In this document: piece by piece, positions 51,199 to 61,271 of the stretch
Numbering within the stretch: position 1 is the stretch's first letter
Layout: every line of letters starts with the position of its first letter
Source of the DNA: CBDCUI01 sp965223115
Lineage (GTDB): Bacteria > Pseudomonadota > Gammaproteobacteria > UBA4575
NCBI GenBank assembly: GCA_965223115.1
Contig: OZ244982.1
Location: forward strand, 992,001 to 1,056,000
Direction of reading: 5' to 3'
DNA length: 64,000 bases
Notes under the pieces: model-generated
The model's input: only the letters and a program-made list of their open reading frames with translations
What the model was told of the DNA's origin: nothing
Database searches by the model: none
Made by a program: the position numbers and the translations under genes

Positions 51199-52518
51199 TT
51201 AAAATTTATAGACAGCTTGTGCGCTGATGATATTTACATCCGAATCGTCATATTCACCGACTAAATTATCTGCGACAATGGATGCGGAGGTTGGTGGCCC
51301 AGCAATAATTTCTGATTTATTGATATCAGCGTCTTCCACTAAGATATAGGTGTAACCAAAATCTAATTGTAATTTTTCATTTGGTTTATACGTTGCACCA
51401 ATTGCAAACCAGTTTCGATCTTCATCGGGAATCCTTGGTGTTCTAAACTCATCGCTTGTTGGTGTTTCATCAAACATATATCCGGCACGGAGGGTTAATT
51501 TATCTGAATAAAAATAATCGACGCCAATATTTGCTGATATTACATTGTCCCAACGTTGTTCTGTAACAGAGTCAGGACGCCCTACACTTTTAATTCGTAA
51601 TTCCCGAAAACGATTCCAACGTGTCCACCTTAAACCTAATGACAAACCCCACTTTGAAGCAAACTCTTTATAGATTCCTGCGTGTACGGTTTCTGGTAAT
51701 GTCGCTCTAGCACTTGCGCTAAACTTACCATTGCCTACTGCTAGTGGGCCAGTGAGATCAGAAACTTTCAAGTCCCCTTTTAACTCATGGCCTATTTTTG
51801 AACGAAACCCTATGCCTGCCCGAAACGTTGGATCAGCCTGATACATAAAGCCTATATTCCAGCCATAGGCCCAACCATCTCCCTCTACCTCAGCAAACCC
51901 GTCTGGCAGCCCTGCAGGCGTGAGTACAGCCTGGCTTAAAGTTGCATCCGCATACTGTGCGCTTACTCCTACGCCAACCGAAAATGAATCAGTCAACTTA
52001 TATGCCAAGGATGGATTGATGTTTACCGTTACAAGCTCAGATTCTTTAGCTTGATAGCGCCCAACCCAATCTCGATCATAATCGGTCTTAAGGCCAAAAG
52101 GAGCAGTAATCGCAAAACCGTATTTTAACTTTGGTGTAAGATCCATCACAAAGTAAAGATTTGGGACAAAGCCAAACGTGCCCCCATTTTCATTCCCGCC
52201 CGTACCAGGAATGGTTATACCTGGTGGCGTAATGGTTTGTGTTGAGCCACTATCTGAAAACCTAGAACTGCCATCAATTACAAATCCTGAAATTTGAATT
52301 TGAGTACCCTTTTGCATGGTGATACCAGCCGGGTTATAAAACGCCATTGACAAATCATCCCCAATTACACCGAAGCCAGCAAATGCCCGCCCCAGACCTG
52401 TACCACTTTGTTCGCTGATTTGAAAACCAGCACTATAAACAGAAAATGACACTAAGCAAATTAATGGGCTAAAAATGAATAAAAGTAACTTTTGTATCTT
52501 CGAGGCAGGGTTTTTCAT
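51199..52518 (-). CDS. FadL/OmpP1 family outer membrane transporter
   Basis: A 14-stranded outer-membrane channel that takes up long-chain fatty acids or other hydrophobic compounds. The 439-residue protein has a signal peptide (residues 1-30, ending VYSAGFQ) and the diagnostic plug/barrel start AGFQISEQSGTGLGRAFAGF, then MAFYNPAGIT (the NPA motif), and DFGYTYILVEDADI near the end. The C-terminus is AVYKF, with the final Phe typical of outer membrane proteins. No fatty acid degradation genes are adjacent. Confidence 0.93.
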   Translation of the reverse strand: MKNPASKIQKLLLFIFSPLICLVSFSVYSAGFQISEQSGTGLGRAFAGFGVIGDDLSMAFYNPAGITMQKGTQIQISGFVIDGSSRFSDSGSTQTITPPGITIPGTGGNENGGTFGFVPNLYFVMDLTPKLKYGFAITAPFGLKTDYDRDWVGRYQAKESELVTVNINPSLAYKLTDSFSVGVGVSAQYADATLSQAVLTPAGLPDGFAEVEGDGWAYGWNIGFMYQADPTFRAGIGFRSKIGHELKGDLKVSDLTGPLAVGNGKFSASARATLPETVHAGIYKEFASKWGLSLGLRWTRWNRFRELRIKSVGRPDSVTEQRWDNVISANIGVDYFYSDKLTLRAGYMFDETPTSDEFRTPRIPDEDRNWFAIGATYKPNEKLQLDFGYTYILVEDADINKSEIIAGPPTSASIVADNLVGEYDDSDVNIISAQAVYKF

Positions 52519-52707
52519 ATTTTTTATCCCTTTATGTAGGTAGGTACACTAACTCAAATAATCAGCTTTATTACAGCATGTGATTGTAGCAAAACTGTAG
52601 ATTTTTGTTGAACTTATAATCGTTATATAACTTAACTAGTTAAATATTTAAAATGTTTTACTAGCAGTTAATTATTTCCGTCTACAATATAAGTACTTAA
52701 TAAAATT

Positions 52708-53385
52708 ATGAATAGAGTATCAATCATTATTCCTACTCTTAATGAAGAGTATAATCTCGTTAAACAACAAACAACAATAACAACGCTATTAAACGATGGA
52801 CATGAAGTTATTGTAGTCGATGGCAATAGTCAAGACACAACTGTTGAGCTCGCAAAAAAAATAGGTTGTAAAGCAATCGTTACAAAAGCCTCACGTGGTC
52901 ATCAATTACATTTAGGTGCTTTACAAAGTAAGCATAATATTCTCTTATTTTTACATGCGGATACACTCTTGCCCGAACATGCCTTAGATTTAATTCATCA
53001 ATCTTTAGAGTTAGAACAAAAAGCATGGGGACGGTTTAATATTAACTTTTCTAGCCCAAAATTTATATTCAAAGTGCTCGCTTGGTTTATGAATATGCGG
53101 ACTTATCTTACATGTATAGTAACTGGAGATCACGCGATATTCGTAAAGAAAGAAGCTTATTTAAAATGTGGAGGCTTCCCTGACTCTATCATTATGGAAG
53201 ATATTGTCTTAAGTAAACGTCTAAAAAGACTTTCATCTCCTATTTGCATATCTAAATGTGTCACTACCTCTAGTAGAAAATGGGAACACCAAGGAATTAT
53301 AAAAACAGTCGTTACGATGTGGTGTTTACGTTTAATGTTCTTTTTTGGCATGCCTGCTGAAAGACTGGCTAAAATCTATTATTAA
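52708..53385 (+). CDS. TIGR04283-type glycosyltransferase (arsenosugar biosynthesis family)
   Basis: Family 2 glycosyltransferase (225 residues) of the TIGR04283 group, linked in the literature to arsenosugar synthesis. It has a GT-A fold start VSIIIPTLNEEYNL, the nucleotide-binding segment VIVVDGNSQDTT, KASRGHQLHLGA, the HADT motif (LFLHADTLLP), and GGFPDSIIMEDIVLSKRL. It is followed by its usual partner (TIGR04282) with a gap of 4 bp. The rest of an arsenosugar pathway is not seen here, so the substrate is inferred only from the pair. Confidence 0.9.
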   Translation: MNRVSIIIPTLNEEYNLVKQQTTITTLLNDGHEVIVVDGNSQDTTVELAKKIGCKAIVTKASRGHQLHLGALQSKHNILLFLHADTLLPEHALDLIHQSLELEQKAWGRFNINFSSPKFIFKVLAWFMNMRTYLTCIVTGDHAIFVKKEAYLKCGGFPDSIIMEDIVLSKRLKRLSSPICISKCVTTSSRKWEHQGIIKTVVTMWCLRLMFFFGMPAERLAKIYY

Positions 53386-53389
53386 TACC

Positions 53390-54016
53390 GTGCAAAAACA
53401 CATTGTCCTTTGTTTTTGCAAACATCCTGAGCCAGGATTAGTAAAAACACGTTTAGCTGAAAATCTAGGTAAAGGCCTTGCTGCAATAATTTATAAAAGA
53501 ATTCTGGAACATATTTTAAAAGAATTACATAAAAGTAGCTTAGATGTAGTTTTGTGTTGCTATCCTGATACGAATCATCCGTTCTTCATCTATTGCAAAA
53601 ATGAATACAGCCTGTCTTTAGAAAAACAGCACGGCAATGACCTGGGGGAACGCATGTACAACTCCCTTAAATACAATCTTAATAATAATGATTCTGTAGT
53701 ATTAATTGGTTCAGATTGCCCACAATTGGATTCAAGCTATATCAACACTGCTTTTAAAAAACTCGACTCAGGGCATGATATTGTCTTAGGACCTGCTTTT
53801 GACGGTGGTTATGCATTAATTGGTGCAAAACGAATAGATAAGTCTATTTTTGATGATATTGAATGGAGTCGAGATGATGTATTACTACATACCAAAGACA
53901 GAATTACTTCATTAGACTGGTCTGTTAACTGCCTGCCAACAGTACGAGATATAGATTGTCTAGCTGACTATGAATATTATTCTCAACAGGAAAATTTTAA
54001 ACACTTATTTGTATAA
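53390..54016 (+). CDS. TIGR04282-type glycosyltransferase (arsenosugar biosynthesis family)
   Basis: Cytosolic GT-A-type protein of the TIGR04282 (DUF2064) group. I place the start at GTG 53390 (MQKHIVLCFCKHPEPGLVKT), just after the stop of the previous gene; an upstream TTG would overlap it. Conserved segments are CKHPEPGLVKTRLAENLG, QHGNDLGERM, VVLIGSDCPQLD and GPAFDGGYALIGAKR. The pair with TIGR04283 is a common two-gene unit. It converges on dusA. Confidence 0.9.
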   Translation: MQKHIVLCFCKHPEPGLVKTRLAENLGKGLAAIIYKRILEHILKELHKSSLDVVLCCYPDTNHPFFIYCKNEYSLSLEKQHGNDLGERMYNSLKYNLNNNDSVVLIGSDCPQLDSSYINTAFKKLDSGHDIVLGPAFDGGYALIGAKRIDKSIFDDIEWSRDDVLLHTKDRITSLDWSVNCLPTVRDIDCLADYEYYSQQENFKHLFV

Positions 54017-54031
54017 TTATATCTAGTTTTT

Positions 54032-55024
54032 TTAATTAAGCATGGATATTTTTCTTGTTTGTTCCATTTCACTTGCAGCTTGGCAGATTACATTAATATC
54101 TGTATTCATTTTATGTATGTTTTCACTTAGAAAACGTCGCCAAGCTTTAGCACCTGATATGCCATTAAATAGTCCAAATGTGGGGCGCATGAGTATGCTT
54201 AATGGAACACCTAAGCTTAGCTGTTCCTGTGCATACATTAAATATTTGTTCAGTATTTCATATCGCGAAATAGATTTGTCTTCACTACCGAAGATTTCAG
54301 TATCCACATTTGCTAAAAAATATAAATCATCGTAGGCTTTTCTACCTATCATTACACCATCAAGTTGCACTAGATGATTATGTATTTCATTCAAATTATC
54401 TAAACCACCATTTAAAATTAGTTTTAACTGCGGATATTCTTGCTTGAGTTGATATACATATTCATAACGTAATGGTGGTACAGTACGGTTCTGTTTTGGA
54501 CTTAAACCCAATAAATAAGCCTTACGAGCATGGATAATAAATGTATTACATCCTGCATCAGCAATAATCTTTACAAAGTTTGATAAATTTTCGTAACTAT
54601 CTAACTCATCAACACCAATTCTTGTTTTAACTGTAATTTCTATATCCGCAACTTTACTCATTGTTTTTATACAATTGGCAACGGTTTTTGGTTCACGTAT
54701 TAAACAAGCACCAAACTTACCTGCTTGTACCCGATCACTTGGGCAACCTGCGTTTATATTAACTTCATCGAAAGCATACTTTGCAGCATACTCCGTACAT
54801 CTTGCCATTTCGCTTGCATCATTACCGCCTAATTGCAACGCAATGGGATGCTCGCAAGAGTTAAAGTTCAGATAGCGTTCATGATCTCCATATAACAATG
54901 CCCCTGTGGTGACCATTTCTGTATATAGCCTACTGTGTTTGGTCATCAGCCGTGCAAGATATCGGTAATGACGGTCCGTACAGTCCATCATAGGGGCAAC
55001 ACAAAAGCGGTGAGAGTCATACAT
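54032..55024 (-). CDS. dusA: tRNA-dihydrouridine(20/20a) synthase
   Basis: FMN-dependent enzyme that reduces uridine 20 and 20a in tRNA D-loops. The 330-residue protein starts RFCVAPMMDCTDRHYRYLAR, the DusA N-terminus. NINAGCPSDRVQAGKFGACL contains the active-site Cys, and TVKTRIGVDELDSY and FIIHARKAYLLGLSPKQNR are DusA-specific. LILNGGLDN and GVMIGRKAYDDLYF complete the barrel. It sits upstream of nothing on its strand except the M17 aminopeptidase gene, 16 bp away. Confidence 0.95.
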   Translation of the reverse strand: MYDSHRFCVAPMMDCTDRHYRYLARLMTKHSRLYTEMVTTGALLYGDHERYLNFNSCEHPIALQLGGNDASEMARCTEYAAKYAFDEVNINAGCPSDRVQAGKFGACLIREPKTVANCIKTMSKVADIEITVKTRIGVDELDSYENLSNFVKIIADAGCNTFIIHARKAYLLGLSPKQNRTVPPLRYEYVYQLKQEYPQLKLILNGGLDNLNEIHNHLVQLDGVMIGRKAYDDLYFLANVDTEIFGSEDKSISRYEILNKYLMYAQEQLSLGVPLSILMRPTFGLFNGISGAKAWRRFLSENIHKMNTDINVICQAASEMEQTRKISMLN

Positions 55025-55040
55025 GCGTGGGTAACTCTAC

Positions 55041-56435
55041 CTAAGCCTCATATCTTTGTCGTATGAACTCGACTATCGTTCTCAAGCCCATTGCCTCTCC
55101 TCCTTTGGGCCGACCGGGGCGATTACGGGAATTCCAAGCCATTACATCAAAATGTAACCAACGGGTCGTATCAGGTACAAATTCATTTAAAAATAAAGCC
55201 GCAGTTATAGCGCCGCCAAATGCGTCTGTTGCACAATTTGAAATATCTGCAGTATCACTGTTCAACAAGTACCGATACGGCTTATGTAGTGGTAATTGCC
55301 ACACAGGGTCATGTGTTTGTTCAGATGCCTGCATGATCTCTTCTACCAAGGTGTTATCATTCGTAAAAAATGCTGGAACTTCTGTACCTAATGCCACTCT
55401 TGCAGCACCAGTTAAAGTGGCAAAGTCAATTATGATATCTGGTGCTTCTTCAATTGCTTTGCTTATTGCATCACATAATATTAAGCGTCCCTCGGCATCC
55501 GTATTCTCAATCTCAATCGTTTTGCCAGATCTTGATTTGATAATATCGCCAGGGCGATAGGCGTTGTCAGAAATGGCATTCTCTACTGTAGGGACAAAAA
55601 TACGTAAGTAAACCGGTAATTCTAAGTGCATAATTGCTCTCGCAATACCTAAAACATGAGCCGCACCACCCATATCCTTTTTCATCAACCGCATCCCTGT
55701 TGCCGATTTAATATCCAAGCCACCACTATCAAAAGATACGCCTTTGCCAATTAAGGTCACTTTTGGGTGTTTAGGATTACCCCAATTCCATTCAATTAGT
55801 CTAGGCGGGTGTACACTCGCACGCCCTACCGCATGTATCATTGGGTAGTTTTTCTGTAATAAATCATCACCACTGCAGTCAATCAATTCAGCACCAAATT
55901 GTTGAGCCAATAATTCGCTATATTCAAGCAAATGTTGCGGCATCATATCGGATGCAGGCGTATTGATTAAATCTCTAGTTAATGCAGTAGCTTCTAGTAG
56001 TGCTTGTAAATGATTTTTATCATCAGGTCGACTAATAAAAAGCCGAGATAATTTATTTTGGGTATTTTTATATTGTGAATATCGATAAGCGCCTAATCCC
56101 CAACCTAGCAAATAAGATTCTTCATCTGTATTTTCAGGTTTTGCAGCAATATGGTAATTACCTTCAGGCAAAGATTTCGCACAATCCCCTAATGCCCAAA
56201 TAGTATTTTCTTGATCCGTTATTACAAGTACACTATCAAGACCACCTTTAGTATTAGGTATGCACAAATGTTTGCCAGGTTCTGGTTTAAAACCTGATGA
56301 AGCAATCCAGTTTTGAACTTGCTCTTCCTGCTTGAGCTGCCATTCCTTATAGTGTGAGCGAAGAACTATATTAATTGGTGTACTGTTAATATTTTTATCT
56401 GTGTAAAAATATTGCATCAAATCTGTGCTATACAT
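55041..56435 (-). CDS. M17 leucyl aminopeptidase family protein
   Basis: Zinc-dependent cytosolic aminopeptidase of 464 residues. The C-terminal catalytic domain is complete: VTLIGKGVSFDSGGLDIKS (Lys and Asp ligands), MRLMKKDMGGAAHVLG, and NTDAEGRLILCDAI (Asp and Glu ligands), with the Arg of the catalytic pair in the same loop. The N-terminal macro-like domain is shorter than in PepA, as in the PepB-like subgroup that starts around 460 residues. It is 16 bp before dusA, and a gap with opposite transcription separates it from the ABC genes. Confidence 0.92.
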   Translation of the reverse strand: MYSTDLMQYFYTDKNINSTPINIVLRSHYKEWQLKQEEQVQNWIASSGFKPEPGKHLCIPNTKGGLDSVLVITDQENTIWALGDCAKSLPEGNYHIAAKPENTDEESYLLGWGLGAYRYSQYKNTQNKLSRLFISRPDDKNHLQALLEATALTRDLINTPASDMMPQHLLEYSELLAQQFGAELIDCSGDDLLQKNYPMIHAVGRASVHPPRLIEWNWGNPKHPKVTLIGKGVSFDSGGLDIKSATGMRLMKKDMGGAAHVLGIARAIMHLELPVYLRIFVPTVENAISDNAYRPGDIIKSRSGKTIEIENTDAEGRLILCDAISKAIEEAPDIIIDFATLTGAARVALGTEVPAFFTNDNTLVEEIMQASEQTHDPVWQLPLHKPYRYLLNSDTADISNCATDAFGGAITAALFLNEFVPDTTRWLHFDVMAWNSRNRPGRPKGGEAMGLRTIVEFIRQRYEA

Positions 56436-56494
56436 GTGATCTTTTCCTATAGACCTAAGCTTATTCTTTCTTATACAAAACTATAACGTGCTAA

Positions 56495-57418
56495 ATGACT
56501 AAATACGCTCTATCAATTCGAGGATTATGCAAATCATACAACAACAAAGTAATTGCACTTGATCATATTGACCTCGATGTAAAATTAGGTGATTTCTTTG
56601 CGCTACTTGGCCCAAATGGTGCCGGTAAATCTACACTGATCGGTATCATAACATCCTTGGTTAATAAAACCGCAGGCAAAGTAAAAATCTTAGGCTATGA
56701 CATTGATACAGACTTTTCGTCAGCAAAAAGCCAAATTGGGCTGGTACCACAAGAATTTAATTTTAATAATTTCGAACCGCTTGTTGAAATTATAAAAAAC
56801 CAGGCAGGTTATTTTGGAATAGACCATCAAGAGGCACGCGATGCAGCAGAAGCTTGTCTTGATAAATTAGGGCTTTGGGAAAAACGCAAAGATACGCCAA
56901 GAGAATTATCAGGTGGAATGAAACGACGTCTTATGATTGCAAGGGCATTAGTGCACAAACCAAAATTACTCATCCTAGATGAACCCACTGCAGGAGTAGA
57001 TATAGAGATTCGCAGGTCTATGTGGAAACTGTTGCAAAAAATAAATGATGATGGACAAACAATAATATTAACTACTCATTATCTAGAAGAAGCAGAAAAC
57101 TTATGCCGGAATATTGCCATTATCGACCATGGCAAAATCAAAGTAGATACCTCAATGCGAGAATTATTAGAAAGACTGAAAGAAGAAAGTTTTATACTTT
57201 ATTTACAACATCCGTTGACAACTGCTGTGGATCTACATGACTATATTTTTGATGTTATTGATAATAAAACTCTCGAAGTTACGCTTGCAAACAATAAAAC
57301 TTTATATGAGTTATTTAATAGCCTAAATCAACAAGGCATTACAGTATTAAGCATTAAAAACAAATCCAATCGTCTTGAAGAACTTTTCCTAAATTTAACC
57401 AATAATGCGAACGAGTAA
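56495..57418 (+). CDS. yadG: ABC transporter ATP-binding protein, YadG-like
   Basis: Cytosolic ATPase subunit of an ABC-2 type exporter. The 307-residue length matches E. coli YadG and the sequence follows it closely. Walker A is GPNGAGKST, the Q-loop is LVPQEFNFNNFEP, the signature LSGGMKRRLMIARAL, Walker B LLILDEPTAGVD and the H-loop TTHYLEEAE. The C-terminal part ends SIKNKSNRLEELFLNLTN, as in YadG. The substrate is unknown. It is followed after 8 bp by the permease gene. Confidence 0.93.
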   Translation: MTKYALSIRGLCKSYNNKVIALDHIDLDVKLGDFFALLGPNGAGKSTLIGIITSLVNKTAGKVKILGYDIDTDFSSAKSQIGLVPQEFNFNNFEPLVEIIKNQAGYFGIDHQEARDAAEACLDKLGLWEKRKDTPRELSGGMKRRLMIARALVHKPKLLILDEPTAGVDIEIRRSMWKLLQKINDDGQTIILTTHYLEEAENLCRNIAIIDHGKIKVDTSMRELLERLKEESFILYLQHPLTTAVDLHDYIFDVIDNKTLEVTLANNKTLYELFNSLNQQGITVLSIKNKSNRLEELFLNLTNNANE

Positions 57419-57425
57419 TTAAAGT

Positions 57426-58199
57426 ATGACTCTAGGAAAACAATTGATCGCATTACGTACCATTGTCATTAAAGAGATTTTACGGTTTTCACGTATTTGG
57501 GTACAGACTATTTTGCCACCTGCGATAACGATGACGTTATATTTTTTAATTATGGGGAAATTTATTGGCTCGCAAATAAGCGATATAGCTGGCTATTCTT
57601 ATATTGAGTTTATTGCACCAGGTCTAATTATGATGGGAATTATAACAAACTCTTATGCGAATTCTGTTTCATCTTTTTATAGTTCAAAGTTTCAACACCA
57701 TATTGAAGAAATGTTAGTTTCTCCAATGCCTAATTACATTATTATATTGGGCTTTATGTTAGGTGGGATCGCTAGAGGTTTAGTAGTAGGTATTGTCGTT
57801 ACTTTTGTCGCTTTATTTTTTACTCAGCTTCAAATTAGTAGCGTAGTTATTATTCTTATTACTACTCTATGCACTGCTGCGCTGTTTTCTCTTGCTGGGC
57901 TAATTAATGGTATTTTTGCTAAAAGTTTTGATGATATTTCTATCATCCCAACTTTTGTACTAACCCCGCTCACCTACCTTGGTGGAGTATTTTTTAGTAT
58001 CGATATGTTACCTGGCTTTTGGCAACAAATTTCATTAGCAAACCCAATTCTTTATATGGTAAACGCTTTTCGACTAGGAATTTTAGGTGTCTCAGACGTT
58101 AACTTAATCATTTCAATGGTTGTGATAATTAGCTTTCTAGTAATATTATTCTTAATCAGTCTTTATTTAATGAATAAAGGCATAGGCATACGTACTTAG
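57426..58199 (+). CDS. yadH: ABC-2 type transporter permease, YadH-like
   Basis: Membrane subunit of the exporter, 257 residues with six membrane spans. The N-terminus carries LRTIVIKEILRFSRIWVQT, and the ABC-2 signature is in FVLTPLTYLGGVFFSIDMLPGFWQ. The length equals that of YadH (256). It forms the usual two-gene unit with the ATPase gene upstream. Confidence 0.93.
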   Translation: MTLGKQLIALRTIVIKEILRFSRIWVQTILPPAITMTLYFLIMGKFIGSQISDIAGYSYIEFIAPGLIMMGIITNSYANSVSSFYSSKFQHHIEEMLVSPMPNYIIILGFMLGGIARGLVVGIVVTFVALFFTQLQISSVVIILITTLCTAALFSLAGLINGIFAKSFDDISIIPTFVLTPLTYLGGVFFSIDMLPGFWQQISLANPILYMVNAFRLGILGVSDVNLIISMVVIISFLVILFLISLYLMNKGIGIRT

Positions 58200-58205
58200 A
58201 AGGTA

Positions 58206-59480
58206 TTATTTATTATTTACTGCGATTGGATTCCCAATAATCGTGTCATCAAGTGAAACGACACTGCCATAAGTATCCTGCTTATGCGAGGTAGAAGTAT
58301 TCATTAATAAAGATGAATTCATTTGAAATAACATTTTATAAGGACCAAAAGCCAACCTGTCACCATCTTTCAAAACACATTTTTTTATGCGTTTACCGTT
58401 TACATACGTTCCGTTTGTACTGATAAGATCTTCTATAAAATAATTTTCTTGGAAGCGTATGATTTTTGCATGGTGCCCACTCACCATTTCATCATTGATG
58501 CATATATCATTTACTGAAATTCGACCTATAGATGTGACATTGCCTGAAATTATATATTCGTGAATATTATCTTCGTGCATAATATCCACCAATTTTGCAT
58601 CAACATCAGCCTCATGATCCACAGCTGTTGTAGGTTTTGCCTCTAAAGCCTTAATGCCGGCCCGTTCTTGATATGGCTGCCATTGTAGCTCAGCAACTGC
58701 TTCTTCTATATAACTAGCAGTTACTAACTTTTTGCCATCTACGTATGCACAAATTAATGCTGTGTCACAAAGAGTATTAATTAAACGAGGAATACCACCC
58801 GTGTAACGATATATCAGGGGAACACATTCATCTTTAATAATTGTTTTCTTTTTTGATCCAGCAACCTCAAGTCTATGTCTAATATAATTAATTATATCAC
58901 TTTCATCCAATGGTTTTAAATGAAACCTAAATCGAATTCGTTGCGCTAGTTGTTCCATACCTGGAGCATCTAATAAATTTTTTAGCTCTGGCTGACCTAC
59001 AAGTATAAGATTTAAAATACGGTCTTCATCAGTTTCCATACCCGTAAGCATGCGTAATTCTTCTAAAACCCGTTTACTTAAATTCTGCGCTTCATCTATA
59101 ACGAGTATGACTTGTATTCCTTGTGAGTATTGATCTATTAAAAAATTATTGAGCATACTCATCAACTCAACTTTTCCTGCATTAAATGGTTCAAGACCAA
59201 ACTCAAGTAAGATAGCTTGAAAAAACTCTACTTCATTCAATTGGGTTTGATAGATTCGCGCAATCAGTACATCATCACTTACGGTACGAAGTAATTGCTG
59301 TATCAATGTAGTTTTACCTGAACCGATTTCTCCAGTAATAACTACAAAACCATCACGATTCCATACTGTATATTCCATATATGATTTTGCACGCGCATGA
59401 GGCTTACTCAAATACATGAAATCAGCATCTGGGGTTAGCTGAAATGGTTGTTGTTCTAGACCAAAATGTTGTAAGTACAT
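58206..59480 (-). CDS. ExeA/GspA-like AAA ATPase with C-terminal FHA domain
   Basis: A 424-residue protein that starts MYLQHFGLEQQPFQLTPD, the ExeA/GspA pattern, with a P-loop in GEIGSGKTTL (about residues 51-60), Walker B VILVIDEAQNLS and sensor region TGGIPRLINTLCDTAL. ExeA-type ATPases help insert the secretin or reshape peptidoglycan for the T2SS. Here the usual C-terminal peptidoglycan-binding part is replaced by an FHA domain (about residues 320-390) with GRISVNDICI, SGHHAKI and STNGTYVNGK. No membrane span is evident. It is 43 kb from the gsp operon. The FHA domain suggests phospho-dependent control (inference). Alternatively it serves a different machine than T2SS. Confidence 0.87.
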   Translation of the reverse strand: MYLQHFGLEQQPFQLTPDADFMYLSKPHARAKSYMEYTVWNRDGFVVITGEIGSGKTTLIQQLLRTVSDDVLIARIYQTQLNEVEFFQAILLEFGLEPFNAGKVELMSMLNNFLIDQYSQGIQVILVIDEAQNLSKRVLEELRMLTGMETDEDRILNLILVGQPELKNLLDAPGMEQLAQRIRFRFHLKPLDESDIINYIRHRLEVAGSKKKTIIKDECVPLIYRYTGGIPRLINTLCDTALICAYVDGKKLVTASYIEEAVAELQWQPYQERAGIKALEAKPTTAVDHEADVDAKLVDIMHEDNIHEYIISGNVTSIGRISVNDICINDEMVSGHHAKIIRFQENYFIEDLISTNGTYVNGKRIKKCVLKDGDRLAFGPYKMLFQMNSSLLMNTSTSHKQDTYGSVVSLDDTIIGNPIAVNNK

Positions 59481-59707
59481 CTTATATTAGTCGCCCAATT
59501 TTCTTATTAATTCTATTAGATCAATATTTCGTAAATATTTTCATACAAATTATATGGTTTCGAGAGACTTGGCTAGTCGACACATGTCACAAAACGTCTG
59601 ATTAATTCGCCTTGTCCCCATCTAAATGATGACTTATGAGCTAGATCACGGTCAACAGTTATGAGCAAAAGTATAGTTAATTAGTGTGTTTTTTTAGGAT
59701 AAAGAGC

Positions 59708-59860
59708 ATGGATGAGCATAGAAACAAGCAATCAGAAAATAAGTTAAATGCTGGACGAGGTGTGGCTAAACAGCGGTCATCTGATACTAATAACAACACT
59801 ATAAATAAGGAAAATGACAAAGATCGCCCTGATGAACGTGCTCGCAAAGCTGGCTATTAA
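59708..59860 (+). CDS. 50-aa hydrophilic hypothetical protein
   Basis: A short frame with ATG at 59708 after an AGGATAAAGAG Shine-Dalgarno-like stretch. It encodes a highly charged, Asn- and Lys-rich chain ending KDRPDERARKAGY. Composition resembles small stress-related intrinsically disordered proteins. It is convergent with the P450 gene, with an 7-bp gap. Confidence 0.5.
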   Translation: MDEHRNKQSENKLNAGRGVAKQRSSDTNNNTINKENDKDRPDERARKAGY

Positions 59861-59867
59861 TAACAAA

Positions 59868-61223
59868 TTAAGCCGCTAATCGATTTACATCCATTTTCAT
59901 TCCGTATTTTGGCCTCATTGTAGTGGCCGCCTGGGGCTCTACTTTGTGCCCTGGGGTTAAAGTCAAATCATAACGTTGCGCAATTAGTGTCACGATAAGC
60001 TTACTTTGTAATATAGCCATATACGAACCAATACAATTTCTATGGCCAGCAGCAAATGGGATATAAGCAAACCGAGAACGCCCTACGCTCCTATCCTTAG
60101 CAAATCGATTCGGGTCAAATTTATATGGGTCTTCCCAATAGTTTGGTAATCGATGTGTAACATATGAAGAAATAATAACGGTCATATCTTTGGGCACCTT
60201 ATAGCCACCAATTTCGTGATCTTCTAACGCAACGCGTGAAAACGAATGTACTGAGGCATATAAACGCAAGGACTCCTTGATAACCTTTTCAGTGTAATCT
60301 AATTTTTTTAGAAGATCAGATGTAGGGGTTTGTCTCCCTATAACATTATTAACTTCTTCGTATATGCGTTGCTTTACTTCTGGATATTTATCTATTACGT
60401 ACATTGTCCAACACAAAGATGTTGCTGTAGTTTCAAATGCAGCAACAAATAGTGTAAGCACTTGATCACGCAAACTACGTCTATTTTCTTTAATATACTT
60501 TTCAGCATTATCACTTTCAATTATATGTTTTAAAAATCCTATATCTGTATCAATGATACTTGGATATTCATCTAACAAGCCATAAACACATTTATTCAGC
60601 TGCATTAATGCACGTCTAAAATTAATTTCTTTCATTAAATTTTTTGGCTTGAATAAATTACTTTTTAAATCTTTCATTTCTGGCCAATTCATACGAATCT
60701 GGTTATAAATATCCACAATAGTTGGTGCACGTGATTTAAAACCTGAACCCATCACCCAAACACCAGCGATCAATTGTGTGAGTATGTTAAAATGAAACTC
60801 TAGCTCTACAGGCTTTTTACTATCTATATTTTGGCTCCATGTATCAATATACTCAGTAGCTAATTCTGTAATCCAGTCTATTTGGGCTTCAAGCGCCTTC
60901 GCTGTGAATCTAGGCTGCGCCATAGTACGTTGCTTTTTCCACACATCACCTTCACTTAGCAACATACCCTCACCGATTACCATACGTACTTGTTTATAGC
61001 GTGTGTTTTTCTTGTATTTATCGTAATTATCAACTAGTACTTCTTTGATTAGCTTAGGTTCTGAAACAAGGTAGGAGTAATAATCACCCATATTGATACG
61101 TGCAATGCCACCAAATTCGTGTGCGACTTTTTCTAAAAACTGCATAGGGTTATTACGCATTTCAGGTAAGCAACCAAGCTTGCCCGATCCTTCAGGACCA
61201 GGTGGTAAATTGTTATTGGACAT
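59868..61223 (-). CDS. Cytochrome P450
   Basis: Soluble haem monooxygenase of 451 residues with the canonical motifs: proline-rich start NNLPPGPEGSG, I-helix FVAAFETTATS (the acidic-Thr pair for oxygen activation), K-helix KESLRLYAS (ExxR) and the Cys loop PFAAGHRNCIGSYMAI with the haem-ligating Cys. The substrate is unknown. No membrane anchor is visible. Ferredoxin or reductase genes are not next to it. It lies downstream of fur on the same strand with a 48-bp gap. Such P450s in marine gammaproteobacteria can act on lipids or alkanes, but I cannot tell from sequence. Confidence 0.94.
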   Translation of the reverse strand: MSNNNLPPGPEGSGKLGCLPEMRNNPMQFLEKVAHEFGGIARINMGDYYSYLVSEPKLIKEVLVDNYDKYKKNTRYKQVRMVIGEGMLLSEGDVWKKQRTMAQPRFTAKALEAQIDWITELATEYIDTWSQNIDSKKPVELEFHFNILTQLIAGVWVMGSGFKSRAPTIVDIYNQIRMNWPEMKDLKSNLFKPKNLMKEINFRRALMQLNKCVYGLLDEYPSIIDTDIGFLKHIIESDNAEKYIKENRRSLRDQVLTLFVAAFETTATSLCWTMYVIDKYPEVKQRIYEEVNNVIGRQTPTSDLLKKLDYTEKVIKESLRLYASVHSFSRVALEDHEIGGYKVPKDMTVIISSYVTHRLPNYWEDPYKFDPNRFAKDRSVGRSRFAYIPFAAGHRNCIGSYMAILQSKLIVTLIAQRYDLTLTPGHKVEPQAATTMRPKYGMKMDVNRLAA

Positions 61224-61271
61224 AAGTTAAGAAAATTGTTTTTAGACTAATTTAGTTAGCTGAATGATAAA

